A stretch of 12,096 nt of DNA, from assembly GCA_007117565.1 (NCBI GenBank), contig SKGG01000022.1:1-12096 (forward strand), written 5' to 3'. The DNA comes from Candidatus Izemoplasma sp. (lineage in GTDB: Bacteria > Bacillota_I > Bacilli_A > Izemoplasmatales > Izemoplasmataceae). Below the pieces are notes generated by a model, which was given only the letters and a program-made list of their open reading frames with translations, ran no database searches and was not told where the DNA came from. Positions 1-6,471 of the stretch are shown piece after piece. The position numbers and the translations under genes are program-made. Numbering within the stretch: the first letter of the stretch is position 1; the number at the start of each line of letters is the position of its first letter.

Positions 1-95
1 TCAGCATAAAAGTTTTTTGCAACAACGCCTAACCAAATTAGATCAATGACAATAAAAATGATAAAGCCGACTAAAAACATCCATACAAACGTCAT
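1..95 (-). CDS. DUF2177-type membrane protein, N-terminal fragment (runs off left edge)
   Basis: Reading leftward from an ATG at 95-93 gives 31 codons with no stop before the window edge. The peptide starts MTFVWMFLVGF, continues as one hydrophobic helix, and then reads IDLIWLGVVAKNFYA. The sequence D-L-I-W-L-G followed shortly by A-K-N-F-Y is, from memory, the hallmark N-terminus of DUF2177 proteins, small integral membrane proteins of unknown function. A Shine-Dalgarno AAAGGGTG (minus strand, 101-108) lies 5 nt before the ATG, and an extended -10 box lies upstream. The gene is divergent from the one at 225. Only the first membrane segment is visible, so the family call rests on about 30 residues. 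Confidence 0.72.
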   Translation of the reverse strand, partial: MTFVWMFLVGFIIFIVIDLIWLGVVAKNFYA

Positions 96-117
96 AAAAT
101 CACCCTTTCTTAGCTGT

Positions 118-126
118 ATTTTAACA
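118..126 (-). promoter_or_regulatory. Extended -10 promoter for the DUF2177-type gene
   Basis: On the minus strand the sequence reads TG-T-TAAAAT, an extended -10 element with the hexamer at 123-118. No good -35 box is seen. The predicted start near 111 would give a leader of about 16 nt with the Shine-Dalgarno close to the 5' end. This is a motif match only. Confidence 0.5.
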
Positions 127-192
127 TGAATACTAAAAACAAACGAAAGAACGCTTAATTTCCTCTAACGACTACCATAACTTAATGTCTTT

Positions 193-201
193 TGATATAA
201 T
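193..201 (+). promoter_or_regulatory. Extended -10 promoter for the DUF1576-type operon
   Basis: TG-A-TATAAT is a perfect -10 hexamer (196-201) with the extended TG dinucleotide. The -35 region is poor. Transcription would start near 208, about 17 nt before the ATG at 225. The divergent minus-strand promoter at 118-126 leaves about 66 bp between the two -10 elements. Confidence 0.65.
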
Positions 202-224
202 GATTTTAGTTTAGGAGGCATTTT

Positions 225-1484
225 ATGGCTTTAATAAAACGTTTATCAAATCGTATGTTCATCCCTTTAGTGAGTCTCATCTTGTTTGCATTAGCCTTTA
301 TTTTTGACGACTGGCAAAACATTTGGCAAGGTTACCTCAACATTTTAAGAAGTCCTAGTGTCTTGGTTTCTGACTTTATCTACATCGGTGGCTTAGGCGC
401 TACGTTGTTTAATGTCGCGACCGTCATGATTTTTAACATTGTGATGTTACGATCATTAAAGTTTAAAATGAGTGGCCCAGTGTTTGCAGGTGTACTTACG
501 ATTGCTGGATTCTCGTTTTTTGGTAAAAACATTTTCAACTCACTACCTATATATTTTGGGATTTGGCTTTTTGCAAAAACACAAAATTTAGATTTTCGCT
601 CTTTCATGATTGTCGTGCTATTTTCGACAGGTATTTCACCGCTTGTGTCATTCTTTATTTTTGGTACCGGTTGGCCCCTTTATTTCGGTATTCCTGCAGG
701 CATCGGCGCAGGCATGATTACAGGATTCATTTTACCTGCCTTTAGTGCTCACACCATTCGGTTTCATAAAGGGTATAACCTATATAACATTGGGTTTGCA
801 ATGGGCATCATTTCCATGTTATGGGCGGTTATTCTTACCAGTTTTGGCGTCTCATTAGATGTAGGGGGGCCAACCAGTGAAGCGGCACACGTACAACTGA
901 CTGTGATTGCTTTGTTGTTATCTACCTTTTTTCTAATTATGGCATTTTTTGCGGAAAGCAATCCCTTTAAAAAATATCCTGAACTATTAAAAAGCTCTGG
1001 TCGCCTTGTCTCAGATTTTATCCGTGAATATGGGCAAGGTGCAAGTCTACTGAATGTTGCGATCATGGGCTATATCAGTGTCAGTGTGGTACTGTTGTTA
1101 AACCTTCAAATTAATGGTCCCGTGATGAGTGGTATCTTAACGGTCATGGGCTTTGGAGCGTTTGGTAAACATCCCCGAAACGCGATTCCTGTAATGTTTG
1201 GTGCGTGGCTTGCGCTGGTGTTAACGAATTATACTTTAGACAGTGTTGGAATGGTCATTGCACTGTTGTTTGTAACCGCTGTCGCACCGATTGCAGGACG
1301 CTATGGTCCCATTGTTGGGATCATTGCTGGTATGATGCATATCTTAATAACACCCTATGCTCTAAGGTTTCAAGGTGGCTTTGACCTTTATAATAATGGC
1401 TTTGCTGCTGGCTTTGCCGCAGCGTTGTTGATCCCTATTGTTGAAGCAATTAAACGAGTTAAACCGGAGGAGGAAGAACAGTGA
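225..1484 (+). CDS. DUF1576-type integral membrane protein with internal duplication
   Basis: This is a 419-residue, very hydrophobic protein with about ten or more predicted membrane segments and a charged C-terminal tail (PEEEEQ). I recognise it from memory as a DUF1576 family protein; no function is known to me. The sequence shows two homologous halves. LVSDFI (47-52), GPV (84-86), FGK (99-101) and FG-WL (111-115) recur exactly 214 residues later at 261-266, 298-300, 313-315 and 325-329. RF (179-180) and LYN-GFA (186-192) recur 202 residues later. The duplication and hydrophobicity suggest a channel or transporter-like pseudosymmetric fold, but no substrate can be named. The start is supported by AGGAGG at 213-218, 6 nt before ATG. 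Its TGA stop overlaps the GTG start of the next gene, so the two are probably translated as a coupled pair. Confidence 0.82.
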   Translation: MALIKRLSNRMFIPLVSLILFALAFIFDDWQNIWQGYLNILRSPSVLVSDFIYIGGLGATLFNVATVMIFNIVMLRSLKFKMSGPVFAGVLTIAGFSFFGKNIFNSLPIYFGIWLFAKTQNLDFRSFMIVVLFSTGISPLVSFFIFGTGWPLYFGIPAGIGAGMITGFILPAFSAHTIRFHKGYNLYNIGFAMGIISMLWAVILTSFGVSLDVGGPTSEAAHVQLTVIALLLSTFFLIMAFFAESNPFKKYPELLKSSGRLVSDFIREYGQGASLLNVAIMGYISVSVVLLLNLQINGPVMSGILTVMGFGAFGKHPRNAIPVMFGAWLALVLTNYTLDSVGMVIALLFVTAVAPIAGRYGPIVGIIAGMMHILITPYALRFQGGFDLYNNGFAAGFAAALLIPIVEAIKRVKPEEEEQ

Positions 1485-1840
1485 GTAAACAAGAGATTAA
1501 GATCATTACCAAAATCATTCGTGAGCTAAGTTTTTTCTTAATGATTCATGGACATAAGGATTTCCAACTCGAAACACAAAACGATTCTAAAACCACGTCC
1601 GTTTTTATACGGTTAAAAAAACCTAAAGAAGAGTTTCTTAACCATATGCAAGAAAAACTCAATCGCGAGCGTGAAATGGAAGTTGAAACTTATGGTTGGG
1701 AGCTTTTAGGTGACATCGATGAGCAAAGTGACTTTGCCATTTTAGGTTCTTTAATTGATGAAATGACGTACCAAAAAGACAAAGATGAGGTCATCATTAA
1801 ACTGATTCGCAAGAATCGTTATCTGGACGAAAAAAAATAA
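1481..1840 (+). CDS. Small conserved-looking protein coupled to the DUF1576-type gene, function unknown
   Basis: This 119-residue protein is soluble, rich in charged residues, and has no membrane segment or signal peptide. Its start is GTG, overlapping the upstream TGA stop by 4 nt (GTGA). GGAGGAGG at 1466-1473, inside the end of the upstream gene, is placed 7 nt before that GTG and decides the start. The N-terminal half has a HGHKDFQLE segment followed by a beta-like stretch. The middle is a charged helix (EEFLNHMQEKLNREREMEVE), then a WELLGD segment and an acidic stretch DFAILGSLIDEM. I do not recognise a named domain. The overlap suggests it works with the membrane protein, perhaps as a cytoplasmic regulator or partner, which is inference from gene order only. 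Confidence 0.85.
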   Translation: MSKQEIKIITKIIRELSFFLMIHGHKDFQLETQNDSKTTSVFIRLKKPKEEFLNHMQEKLNREREMEVETYGWELLGDIDEQSDFAILGSLIDEMTYQKDKDEVIIKLIRKNRYLDEKK

Positions 1841-1867
1841 TGTCTGTCGCACGACAGACATTATTTT
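1834..1867. terminator. Bidirectional intrinsic terminator between convergent genes
   Basis: A perfect inverted repeat has arms 1834-1849 and 1852-1867, with an effective 4-nt loop at 1849-1852. The GC-containing core is TGTCTGTCG / CGACAGACA, flanked by A-rich and T-rich outer arms, so it can act as hairpin plus U-tract on either strand. Both convergent stop codons lie in the stem: TAA at 1838-1840 for the plus gene, and TAA (complement of 1861-1863) for rnhC. Confidence 0.9.
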
Positions 1868-2763
1868 ATGAGCGCTTTTGCTTTTAGTGTGTTCTTGAAA
1901 TGAATTTTAGCGATGGTTTTTAGCTTTCGTTCCCCTAATTGCTTAATAAGTCGAGCGGCAACTTCATCGACTTCATGGCTGGCACCCTTAGGGAGTATCA
2001 CATCGAGACTGTGACTAAGTTCATCAAGTTTTTTTAAAAACGCATAGCGTGCAATCATACTCGATATGGCCACACACGCAAAAGCATTCTCTGCTTTAGT
2101 TTGAAATACATGTGGCTTAGGTGCGTCTTTAAACTGCTTTAAGTAACTATGATAATGCGTTGGCGACGCAAATTGGTCAACGATAATGATCGGTGTATCA
2201 GGTATTTTTTTGAGTAACAGTTTGTGTGCCTGTGCATGTAAGTACGCTTTTAAACTATTTAGATTATACCCTTTGTCAATGAGCACGTTATATTTTGCGT
2301 TATCTAACACCATGAGACTATAGGGAACATGTGGTGTGATTAGAGGTACAATTTCACGGATTTGAGCATCTGATAAGGTCTTAGAATCAGCAATATTGAG
2401 CGCTTTGATCCGGGTTAAGTTTTCTTCATTAAGATAAGCTGCACAGACGGTCAGTGGTCCGAAATAATCTCCAGCACCAGACTCGTCACTGCCAATAGCT
2501 ATTTTATAAAAGTCACTCGGTTTGCCATTTTTTGAAACAATCATTTCTGGTAATAGATGAAACGTTTCTAACCAATGTTCATAATGACTTTGAGCCTGTT
2601 CACCTTGAAACATCACTTTGTTTGTGTGATATACGCTAATGGTGCAATGCGTCGTTTTAAAAAAAGCCTTCATATGTGGTGGAACCACATCAACTTTAGA
2701 GGCTTCATAATAACGAATTAATGTCTTAACTTGCGTGTCGTTTAACGTCACCGTGAAATTCAT
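1861..2763 (-). CDS. rnhC: Ribonuclease HIII
   Basis: RNase HIII cleaves the RNA strand of RNA/DNA hybrids such as R-loops and primer remnants in the cytoplasm. This 300-residue protein has the usual family length. Residues 1-80 form the N-terminal substrate-binding (TBP-like) domain found in type HIII and not HII. The catalytic domain opens with IGSDESGAGDYFGPL (about 90-104), placing the family metal-binding pair at D93-E94. ADSKTL follows at 125-130, and a VDQF segment places a further acidic residue at D196. The start at 2763 is supported by AAAGGATG (minus strand, 2778-2771) 7 nt before ATG. The gene is divergent from mutS2 and converges on the gene at 1481, with its stop codon inside the shared terminator. 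No active-site residue appears to be missing. Confidence 0.96.
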   Translation of the reverse strand: MNFTVTLNDTQVKTLIRYYEASKVDVVPPHMKAFFKTTHCTISVYHTNKVMFQGEQAQSHYEHWLETFHLLPEMIVSKNGKPSDFYKIAIGSDESGAGDYFGPLTVCAAYLNEENLTRIKALNIADSKTLSDAQIREIVPLITPHVPYSLMVLDNAKYNVLIDKGYNLNSLKAYLHAQAHKLLLKKIPDTPIIIVDQFASPTHYHSYLKQFKDAPKPHVFQTKAENAFACVAISSMIARYAFLKKLDELSHSLDVILPKGASHEVDEVAARLIKQLGERKLKTIAKIHFKNTLKAKALIK

Positions 2764-2783
2764 AATTTCACATCCTTTACTTT

Positions 2784-2792
2784 ATTTTATCA
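2784..2792 (-). promoter_or_regulatory. Extended -10 promoter for rnhC
   Basis: On the minus strand the sequence reads TG-A-TAAAAT. A TTTAAT at complement 2812-2807, 17 nt upstream, is a weak -35. The predicted start is near 2777, at the edge of the Shine-Dalgarno, giving a leader of about 14 nt. It mirrors the mutS2 promoter exactly. Confidence 0.55.
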
Positions 2793-2799
2793 TGAATTT

Positions 2800-2808
2800 T
2801 GATAAAAT
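2800..2808 (+). promoter_or_regulatory. Extended -10 promoter for mutS2
   Basis: TG-A-TAAAAT is the same nonamer as the rnhC promoter on the other strand. The two -10 hexamers are 13 nt apart, so each promoter's -35 zone overlaps the other's -10. A weak TTTATT (2781-2786) lies 16 nt upstream. The start near 2815 gives a leader of about 18 nt. Confidence 0.55.
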
Positions 2809-2832
2809 TAAAGATGAGAAAGAGGAGAAACC

Positions 2833-5148
2833 ATGTTTGATACAAATATCCTTGAATTTGATAAGATTCTTGAAAAAGTCTCTCAATTAACGCAAACAGA
2901 TTCAGCAAAACAAGCTGTTCTAACGTTAAAGGTTTCTACGAATCAAGCCTTTATTGAGTCTTCTTTAGAAATGGTCGAAGAGCTTCGGCTTGCAGAACAC
3001 TATGATCGGCGATTTGATTTTAGCGGTGTAAAAAATCTCACATCCGTTTTTAAGGATGTTCGCTTAAACCGTCTTTTAGATGGAAAGGCCACCCGTGACG
3101 TTAGTGCAACATTGAGTGCTACGCAAAGAATTAAAAAACAATGTAATGCTTTGAGTGAATATTTAGAGCGTCCATTGCTTGTGCATGAACTGACACAACC
3201 GCTTGAACCATTACCAAAACTTAAAAGCTTTATCGATACCCGCATTGATGGCCAAGGCGAGGTCAAAGATGACGCATCAATAGCCTTGAAAACACTGCGC
3301 CAAAAACAACAGAACCTGCACAAAAAGATCAAAGAAACGCTTGATGGCTTGATGCGATCTGAAGCTTCAAAGCTGACAGAAAGTTTGTATACTGTCCGCT
3401 ATGATCGTTATGTTTTACCCGTTAAACCGAGCGATAAAAACAGCATTAAAGGTGCCATTGTCGATTACTCGCAAAGTGGTGAAACTGTCTATATCGAACC
3501 ATCTGTGATGGCACAGCTCAGCGCACAAAGACGCCAACTTGAGCAACAAGAACAAGATGAAGTCGAACGGATTTTATGGGAAATCACTCATGAAATTTAC
3601 AAGAATGTTGATGTTTTAGAATCAAACCTTGAAGGTTTGACACAATTAGATGTTTTAATGGCCAAAGGGTTATACGCGTATCATCTCAACGCAACCAAAC
3701 CAAACGTCTCTAAAGACATTCATTTGCTTAAGGCTAGGCATCCTTTGCTGCCAAAAGATGAGGTGATTGCGAACACGATTACACTAGAATCACCTATGAA
3801 GATGATGATCATTACTGGTTCTAATACTGGTGGGAAGACAGTCTTATTAAAAACGGTTGGCCTTTTAACATTAATGCATCAAGCTGGCATGCTCATCCCC
3901 GTCGATGAACAAAGTAGTCTTCCTATTTTCAAAGCGATTCGTGCAGACATAGGCGATGAACAAAGCATTGAACAGTCGCTTTCGACGTTTTCTTCACATC
4001 AGCGTCATCTTATTGATATCGAAGCCAACGTGCATGAAGATGCACTGATTTTACTTGATGAAGTTGGCTCAGGCACCGATCCACAAGAAGGGGCCGCATT
4101 AGCCATGAGCTATTTAGATGAACTCTTAAAAAGACCAGTCATGGTACTTGCGTCTACACATTATCCTGAATTAAAAGCCTTTGCATATGAGCGTTCTAAC
4201 GTTATGAATGCCTCAGTGGCCTTTGATATTGAAACATTAAAACCGACCTACCGGTTACTCATGAATACCCCAGGGACTTCTCATGCGTTTCTAATTAGCG
4301 AACGTTTAGGTCTTCCAAAACCTATTATTAAACGGGCTAAAGCCCTCTATGAAGACGCACAAAGTACATCCTCTAATATGATTCAAGTGTTGCATGATGA
4401 AAGCTTACGCCTTGACCAATTGATGCAAGAGTACCATCAAAAAATGCAAACTCTGAGTAAGCAAGAAACATTGTTGAAAGAGGAGATTAAAGCGCTTCAT
4501 GAAGAAAAATCAACCTATAAAGAACGTCTTAGTGCTAAACAACATCATGAACTAAAAGGTATGAGAGAAGAGTTAGAAGGGTTTATCAAGGATCTTGAAA
4601 AAAAGATGGACGAGAAAGGAAAACTACCTTTACTCGCAGAGGCAAAACAAGGACTTTCTAAGTTAATCCCTCAAACAGAGCCGAATCCTCCCGCCAAACA
4701 ACATGCCTTTAAAGTGGGTGATCGTGTTCATGTCATAAAATATAACCGCGAAGCAGAATTAGTCAAAAAACTCAAAGGAACCCTTTGGCAAGTCAAAATG
4801 GGGGCATTGACGACCAATTTAAAAGAAGATGCGTTCAATTATTTAGAAACTCCAAAAGCACACACCCAAAATATTGCATCTCATACACCGAAAAAAACCG
4901 TGGCTATGCAGTGTGATTTAAGAGGGTTAAGGCTGCATGAAGCTCAAACAACTTTAGCGAAGTATCTTGACGATTGTTCTGTAGCCGATGTGCCTTTTGC
5001 GACGATTGTTCATGGTTTTGGCACATTAGCGATAAGAAACATGGTTAAAGAAACGCTCAAAGATCACCCTTTAGTCTTAAAACATCGTGACGGCTTTATG
5101 AATGAAGGTGGTCAAGGGGCCACGATTGTTTACTTCAAAGAAACATAA
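2833..5148 (+). CDS. mutS2: MutS2 family ATPase/Smr endonuclease
   Basis: MutS2 is a MutS-like ABC-type ATPase. Family members have been linked to suppressing homologous recombination and, in Bacillus, to rescuing collided ribosomes. At 771 residues the length is typical and all domains are present. There is an N-terminal lever/clamp region. The ATPase has Walker A GSNTGGKT at 329-336 and Walker B LILLDEVGSGTD with D409-E410. A long charged coiled coil lies at about 515-610, and a small beta-rich KOW-like segment at about 645-690. A C-terminal Smr domain carries CDLRG at 694-698. The usual Smr HGxGTG loop reads HGFGTL (727-732), so the last glycine is replaced. The start is supported by GAGGAG at 2822-2827. 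No terminator follows, so transcripts may read into trxA, which also has its own promoter. Confidence 0.96.
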   Translation: MFDTNILEFDKILEKVSQLTQTDSAKQAVLTLKVSTNQAFIESSLEMVEELRLAEHYDRRFDFSGVKNLTSVFKDVRLNRLLDGKATRDVSATLSATQRIKKQCNALSEYLERPLLVHELTQPLEPLPKLKSFIDTRIDGQGEVKDDASIALKTLRQKQQNLHKKIKETLDGLMRSEASKLTESLYTVRYDRYVLPVKPSDKNSIKGAIVDYSQSGETVYIEPSVMAQLSAQRRQLEQQEQDEVERILWEITHEIYKNVDVLESNLEGLTQLDVLMAKGLYAYHLNATKPNVSKDIHLLKARHPLLPKDEVIANTITLESPMKMMIITGSNTGGKTVLLKTVGLLTLMHQAGMLIPVDEQSSLPIFKAIRADIGDEQSIEQSLSTFSSHQRHLIDIEANVHEDALILLDEVGSGTDPQEGAALAMSYLDELLKRPVMVLASTHYPELKAFAYERSNVMNASVAFDIETLKPTYRLLMNTPGTSHAFLISERLGLPKPIIKRAKALYEDAQSTSSNMIQVLHDESLRLDQLMQEYHQKMQTLSKQETLLKEEIKALHEEKSTYKERLSAKQHHELKGMREELEGFIKDLEKKMDEKGKLPLLAEAKQGLSKLIPQTEPNPPAKQHAFKVGDRVHVIKYNREAELVKKLKGTLWQVKMGALTTNLKEDAFNYLETPKAHTQNIASHTPKKTVAMQCDLRGLRLHEAQTTLAKYLDDCSVADVPFATIVHGFGTLAIRNMVKETLKDHPLVLKHRDGFMNEGGQGATIVYFKET

Positions 5149-5174
5149 TACTTGACAACGGTAAGGCAAAATGT

Positions 5175-5203
5175 TTGAATATATGCGTTGTTAGCTTTAT
5201 AAT
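5175..5203 (+). promoter_or_regulatory. Sigma-A type promoter for trxA
   Basis: TTGAAT (5175-5180), a 17-nt spacer and a perfect TATAAT (5198-5203). The start is predicted near 5210, about 20 nt before the trxA ATG. A perfect TTGACA at 5152-5157 lies further upstream but has no -10 box at a normal distance. Confidence 0.75.
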
Positions 5204-5229
5204 GAGTTTAGCAAAAAGGAGGGTTACAA

Positions 5230-5538
5230 ATGGCAGTAGTATATGCGGATTCTACTAACTTAGAAGAACAAGTCAAAGACGGAATTGTCATCTTAGATTT
5301 TTACGCAGATTGGTGCGGACCATGTAAAATGATCGGTCCAGTATTAGAACAAGTTGCTAATGAAAACAGTGACTTAAAAGTAGTCAAAGTGAATGTTGAT
5401 GAAAACATTGGCTTAGCACAACAATACGGCGTCCAAGGCATTCCAGCACTCTTTGTTTTAAAACAAGGGAAAGTGGTGGCACAAAAAGCAGGTTTCATGC
5501 CGAAAGACACCATTGTAAAATGGGTTCGTAGCGCCTAA
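5230..5538 (+). CDS. trxA: Thioredoxin
   Basis: This small cytoplasmic disulfide reductase passes electrons from thioredoxin reductase to ribonucleotide reductase, peroxidases and oxidised proteins. The 102-residue length is canonical. The active site WCGPC is at 28-32 inside FYADWCGPCK. The buried Asp of the FLVDFWA-like strand is present as D23 in ILDFYADW. The cis-proline is P72 in GIPALF, where many thioredoxins have IPT, and the closing K-x-G-x-V strand is present. AAGGAGGG (5216-5223) sets the ATG at 5230. Its own promoter and a strong terminator make it monocistronic, with possible read-through from mutS2. In Bacillus species trxA is also found in the wider mutS2 neighbourhood, from memory. 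Confidence 0.97.
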   Translation: MAVVYADSTNLEEQVKDGIVILDFYADWCGPCKMIGPVLEQVANENSDLKVVKVNVDENIGLAQQYGVQGIPALFVLKQGKVVAQKAGFMPKDTIVKWVRSA

Positions 5539-5548
5539 TAAAGACCGT

Positions 5549-5577
5549 GCACCGGCAAACGCCGGTGCTGTTTTTTT
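5549..5577 (+). terminator. Intrinsic terminator of trxA
   Basis: GCACCGGC (5549-5556) pairs with GCCGGTGC (5561-5568) across an AAAC loop. It is followed by TG and seven T (5571-5577). It is a GC-rich stem beginning about 10 nt after the stop codon. Confidence 0.95.
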
Positions 5578-5579
5578 AT

Positions 5580-5608
5580 GTGACACACAGCATCAATTGA
5601 AGTATAAT
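5580..5608 (+). promoter_or_regulatory. Sigma-A type promoter for truB-ribF
   Basis: GTGACA (5580-5585, one mismatch to TTGACA), a 17-nt spacer and a perfect TATAAT (5603-5608). It starts 3 nt after the trxA terminator. Transcription would begin near 5614-5615, so the AGGTGAT Shine-Dalgarno (5614-5620) would form the very 5' end of the mRNA. Confidence 0.8.
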
Positions 5609-5624
5609 AGCTTAGGTGATACAA

Positions 5625-6467
5625 ATGCATGGAATGATTCTCGTACATAAACCACTAGGACTCACCAGTCACGATGTGGTTTATCGATTAAGAAAACAAT
5701 TAAATACTAAAAAAATAGGGCATGCGGGGACACTTGACCCCGAAGCTGAGGGTTTACTTATCTGTGCCGTAAATCAAGCGACCCGTTGCTTAAAGTTCTT
5801 TGAATCTATGACTAAACACTACCGTTTTAAGGTACAATTTGGCGTTTTAACTGACACGCTTGATCATACCGGAAGTGTCATATCTAAGGAATCTTTTGAA
5901 CTTCCAGCGTATTTGGATTTGGATTGTTTTAAGGGTCAATACCTTCAAACACCACCCGCTTATTCTGCGGTAAAGGTTCAGGGTAAAAAGCTCTATCAGT
6001 ACGCGCGTGAAGGAAAAACGTTACCATCGGTAGCGCCAAGAACACTCACCATCCATGCGCTGCATCAACTGACCCCAGTAGATGCTTTAGGTGAAGCGTC
6101 TTTTGAAGTCGTCTCATCCAAAGGGTTATACGTCCGACAGCTGGCCTTAGATATGGCAAAACAATATGAAACGGTCGCCCACACAACACGCATTGAGCGT
6201 TTAGGAATTGGTCCTTTTAACCTTTCAAACGCCCACGCGTTAGACACGGTTACCGAACTGTCATTACTCTCAATCGATGATGCGTTAAGTTTTATTGAAC
6301 CTTACGAGATGTCGAGTGAGGAAGCTAAAAAAGTAATCAATGGACAGAGTTTAGCTCTCGCTTTGAATTATCCACAGCTTCGCATGCGCCATCAACACGA
6401 TCTTTATGCGATTTACAAACAAACAGCACCCGGACACTATCAAGCAGACATTGTTTTTCCAAGGTGA
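5625..6467 (+). CDS. truB: tRNA pseudouridine-55 synthase
   Basis: TruB converts U55 in the T-loop of tRNAs to pseudouridine. Starting at ATG 5625 the protein has 280 residues. I chose this start because AGGTGAT (5614-5620) is placed as its ribosome-binding site, and because MHGMILVHKPLGLTSHD aligns with the usual family N-terminus. An in-frame GTG at 5616 lies inside that site and would add three residues. The catalytic aspartate is D38 in GHAGTLDPEAEG. Other family motifs are K-H-Y-R-F (64-68), GVLTDTLD (73-80), PPAYSAVK (110-117) and KGLYVRQL (166-173; the usual KGTYIRSL has T, not L, in third place). A short C-terminal PUA-like part follows. The stop lies 4 nt before the ribF start, so the two form an operon. 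Confidence 0.95.
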   Translation: MHGMILVHKPLGLTSHDVVYRLRKQLNTKKIGHAGTLDPEAEGLLICAVNQATRCLKFFESMTKHYRFKVQFGVLTDTLDHTGSVISKESFELPAYLDLDCFKGQYLQTPPAYSAVKVQGKKLYQYAREGKTLPSVAPRTLTIHALHQLTPVDALGEASFEVVSSKGLYVRQLALDMAKQYETVAHTTRIERLGIGPFNLSNAHALDTVTELSLLSIDDALSFIEPYEMSSEEAKKVINGQSLALALNYPQLRMRHQHDLYAIYKQTAPGHYQADIVFPR

Positions 6468-6471
6468 TGAC

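Noticed and set aside
380..607. Minus-strand open frame inside the DUF1576-type gene
   Set aside because: It is antisense to a clearly coding membrane protein, has no ribosome-binding site and has no recognisable protein features.
3000..3332. Minus-strand open frame within mutS2
   Set aside because: The opposite strand is fully explained by conserved MutS2 sequence; the antisense peptide is cysteine/serine-rich nonsense typical of shadow frames.
5149..5229. Terminator after mutS2
   Set aside because: The only inverted repeat (ACAACG/CGTTGT) has a 25-nt loop and no U-tract, so it does not look like an intrinsic terminator.
6406..6471. 22-residue N-terminal extension of RibF
   Set aside because: It overlaps the end of truB and has no suitable ribosome-binding site. 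The ATG at 6472 follows AAGGTGA and gives the normal family N-terminus.
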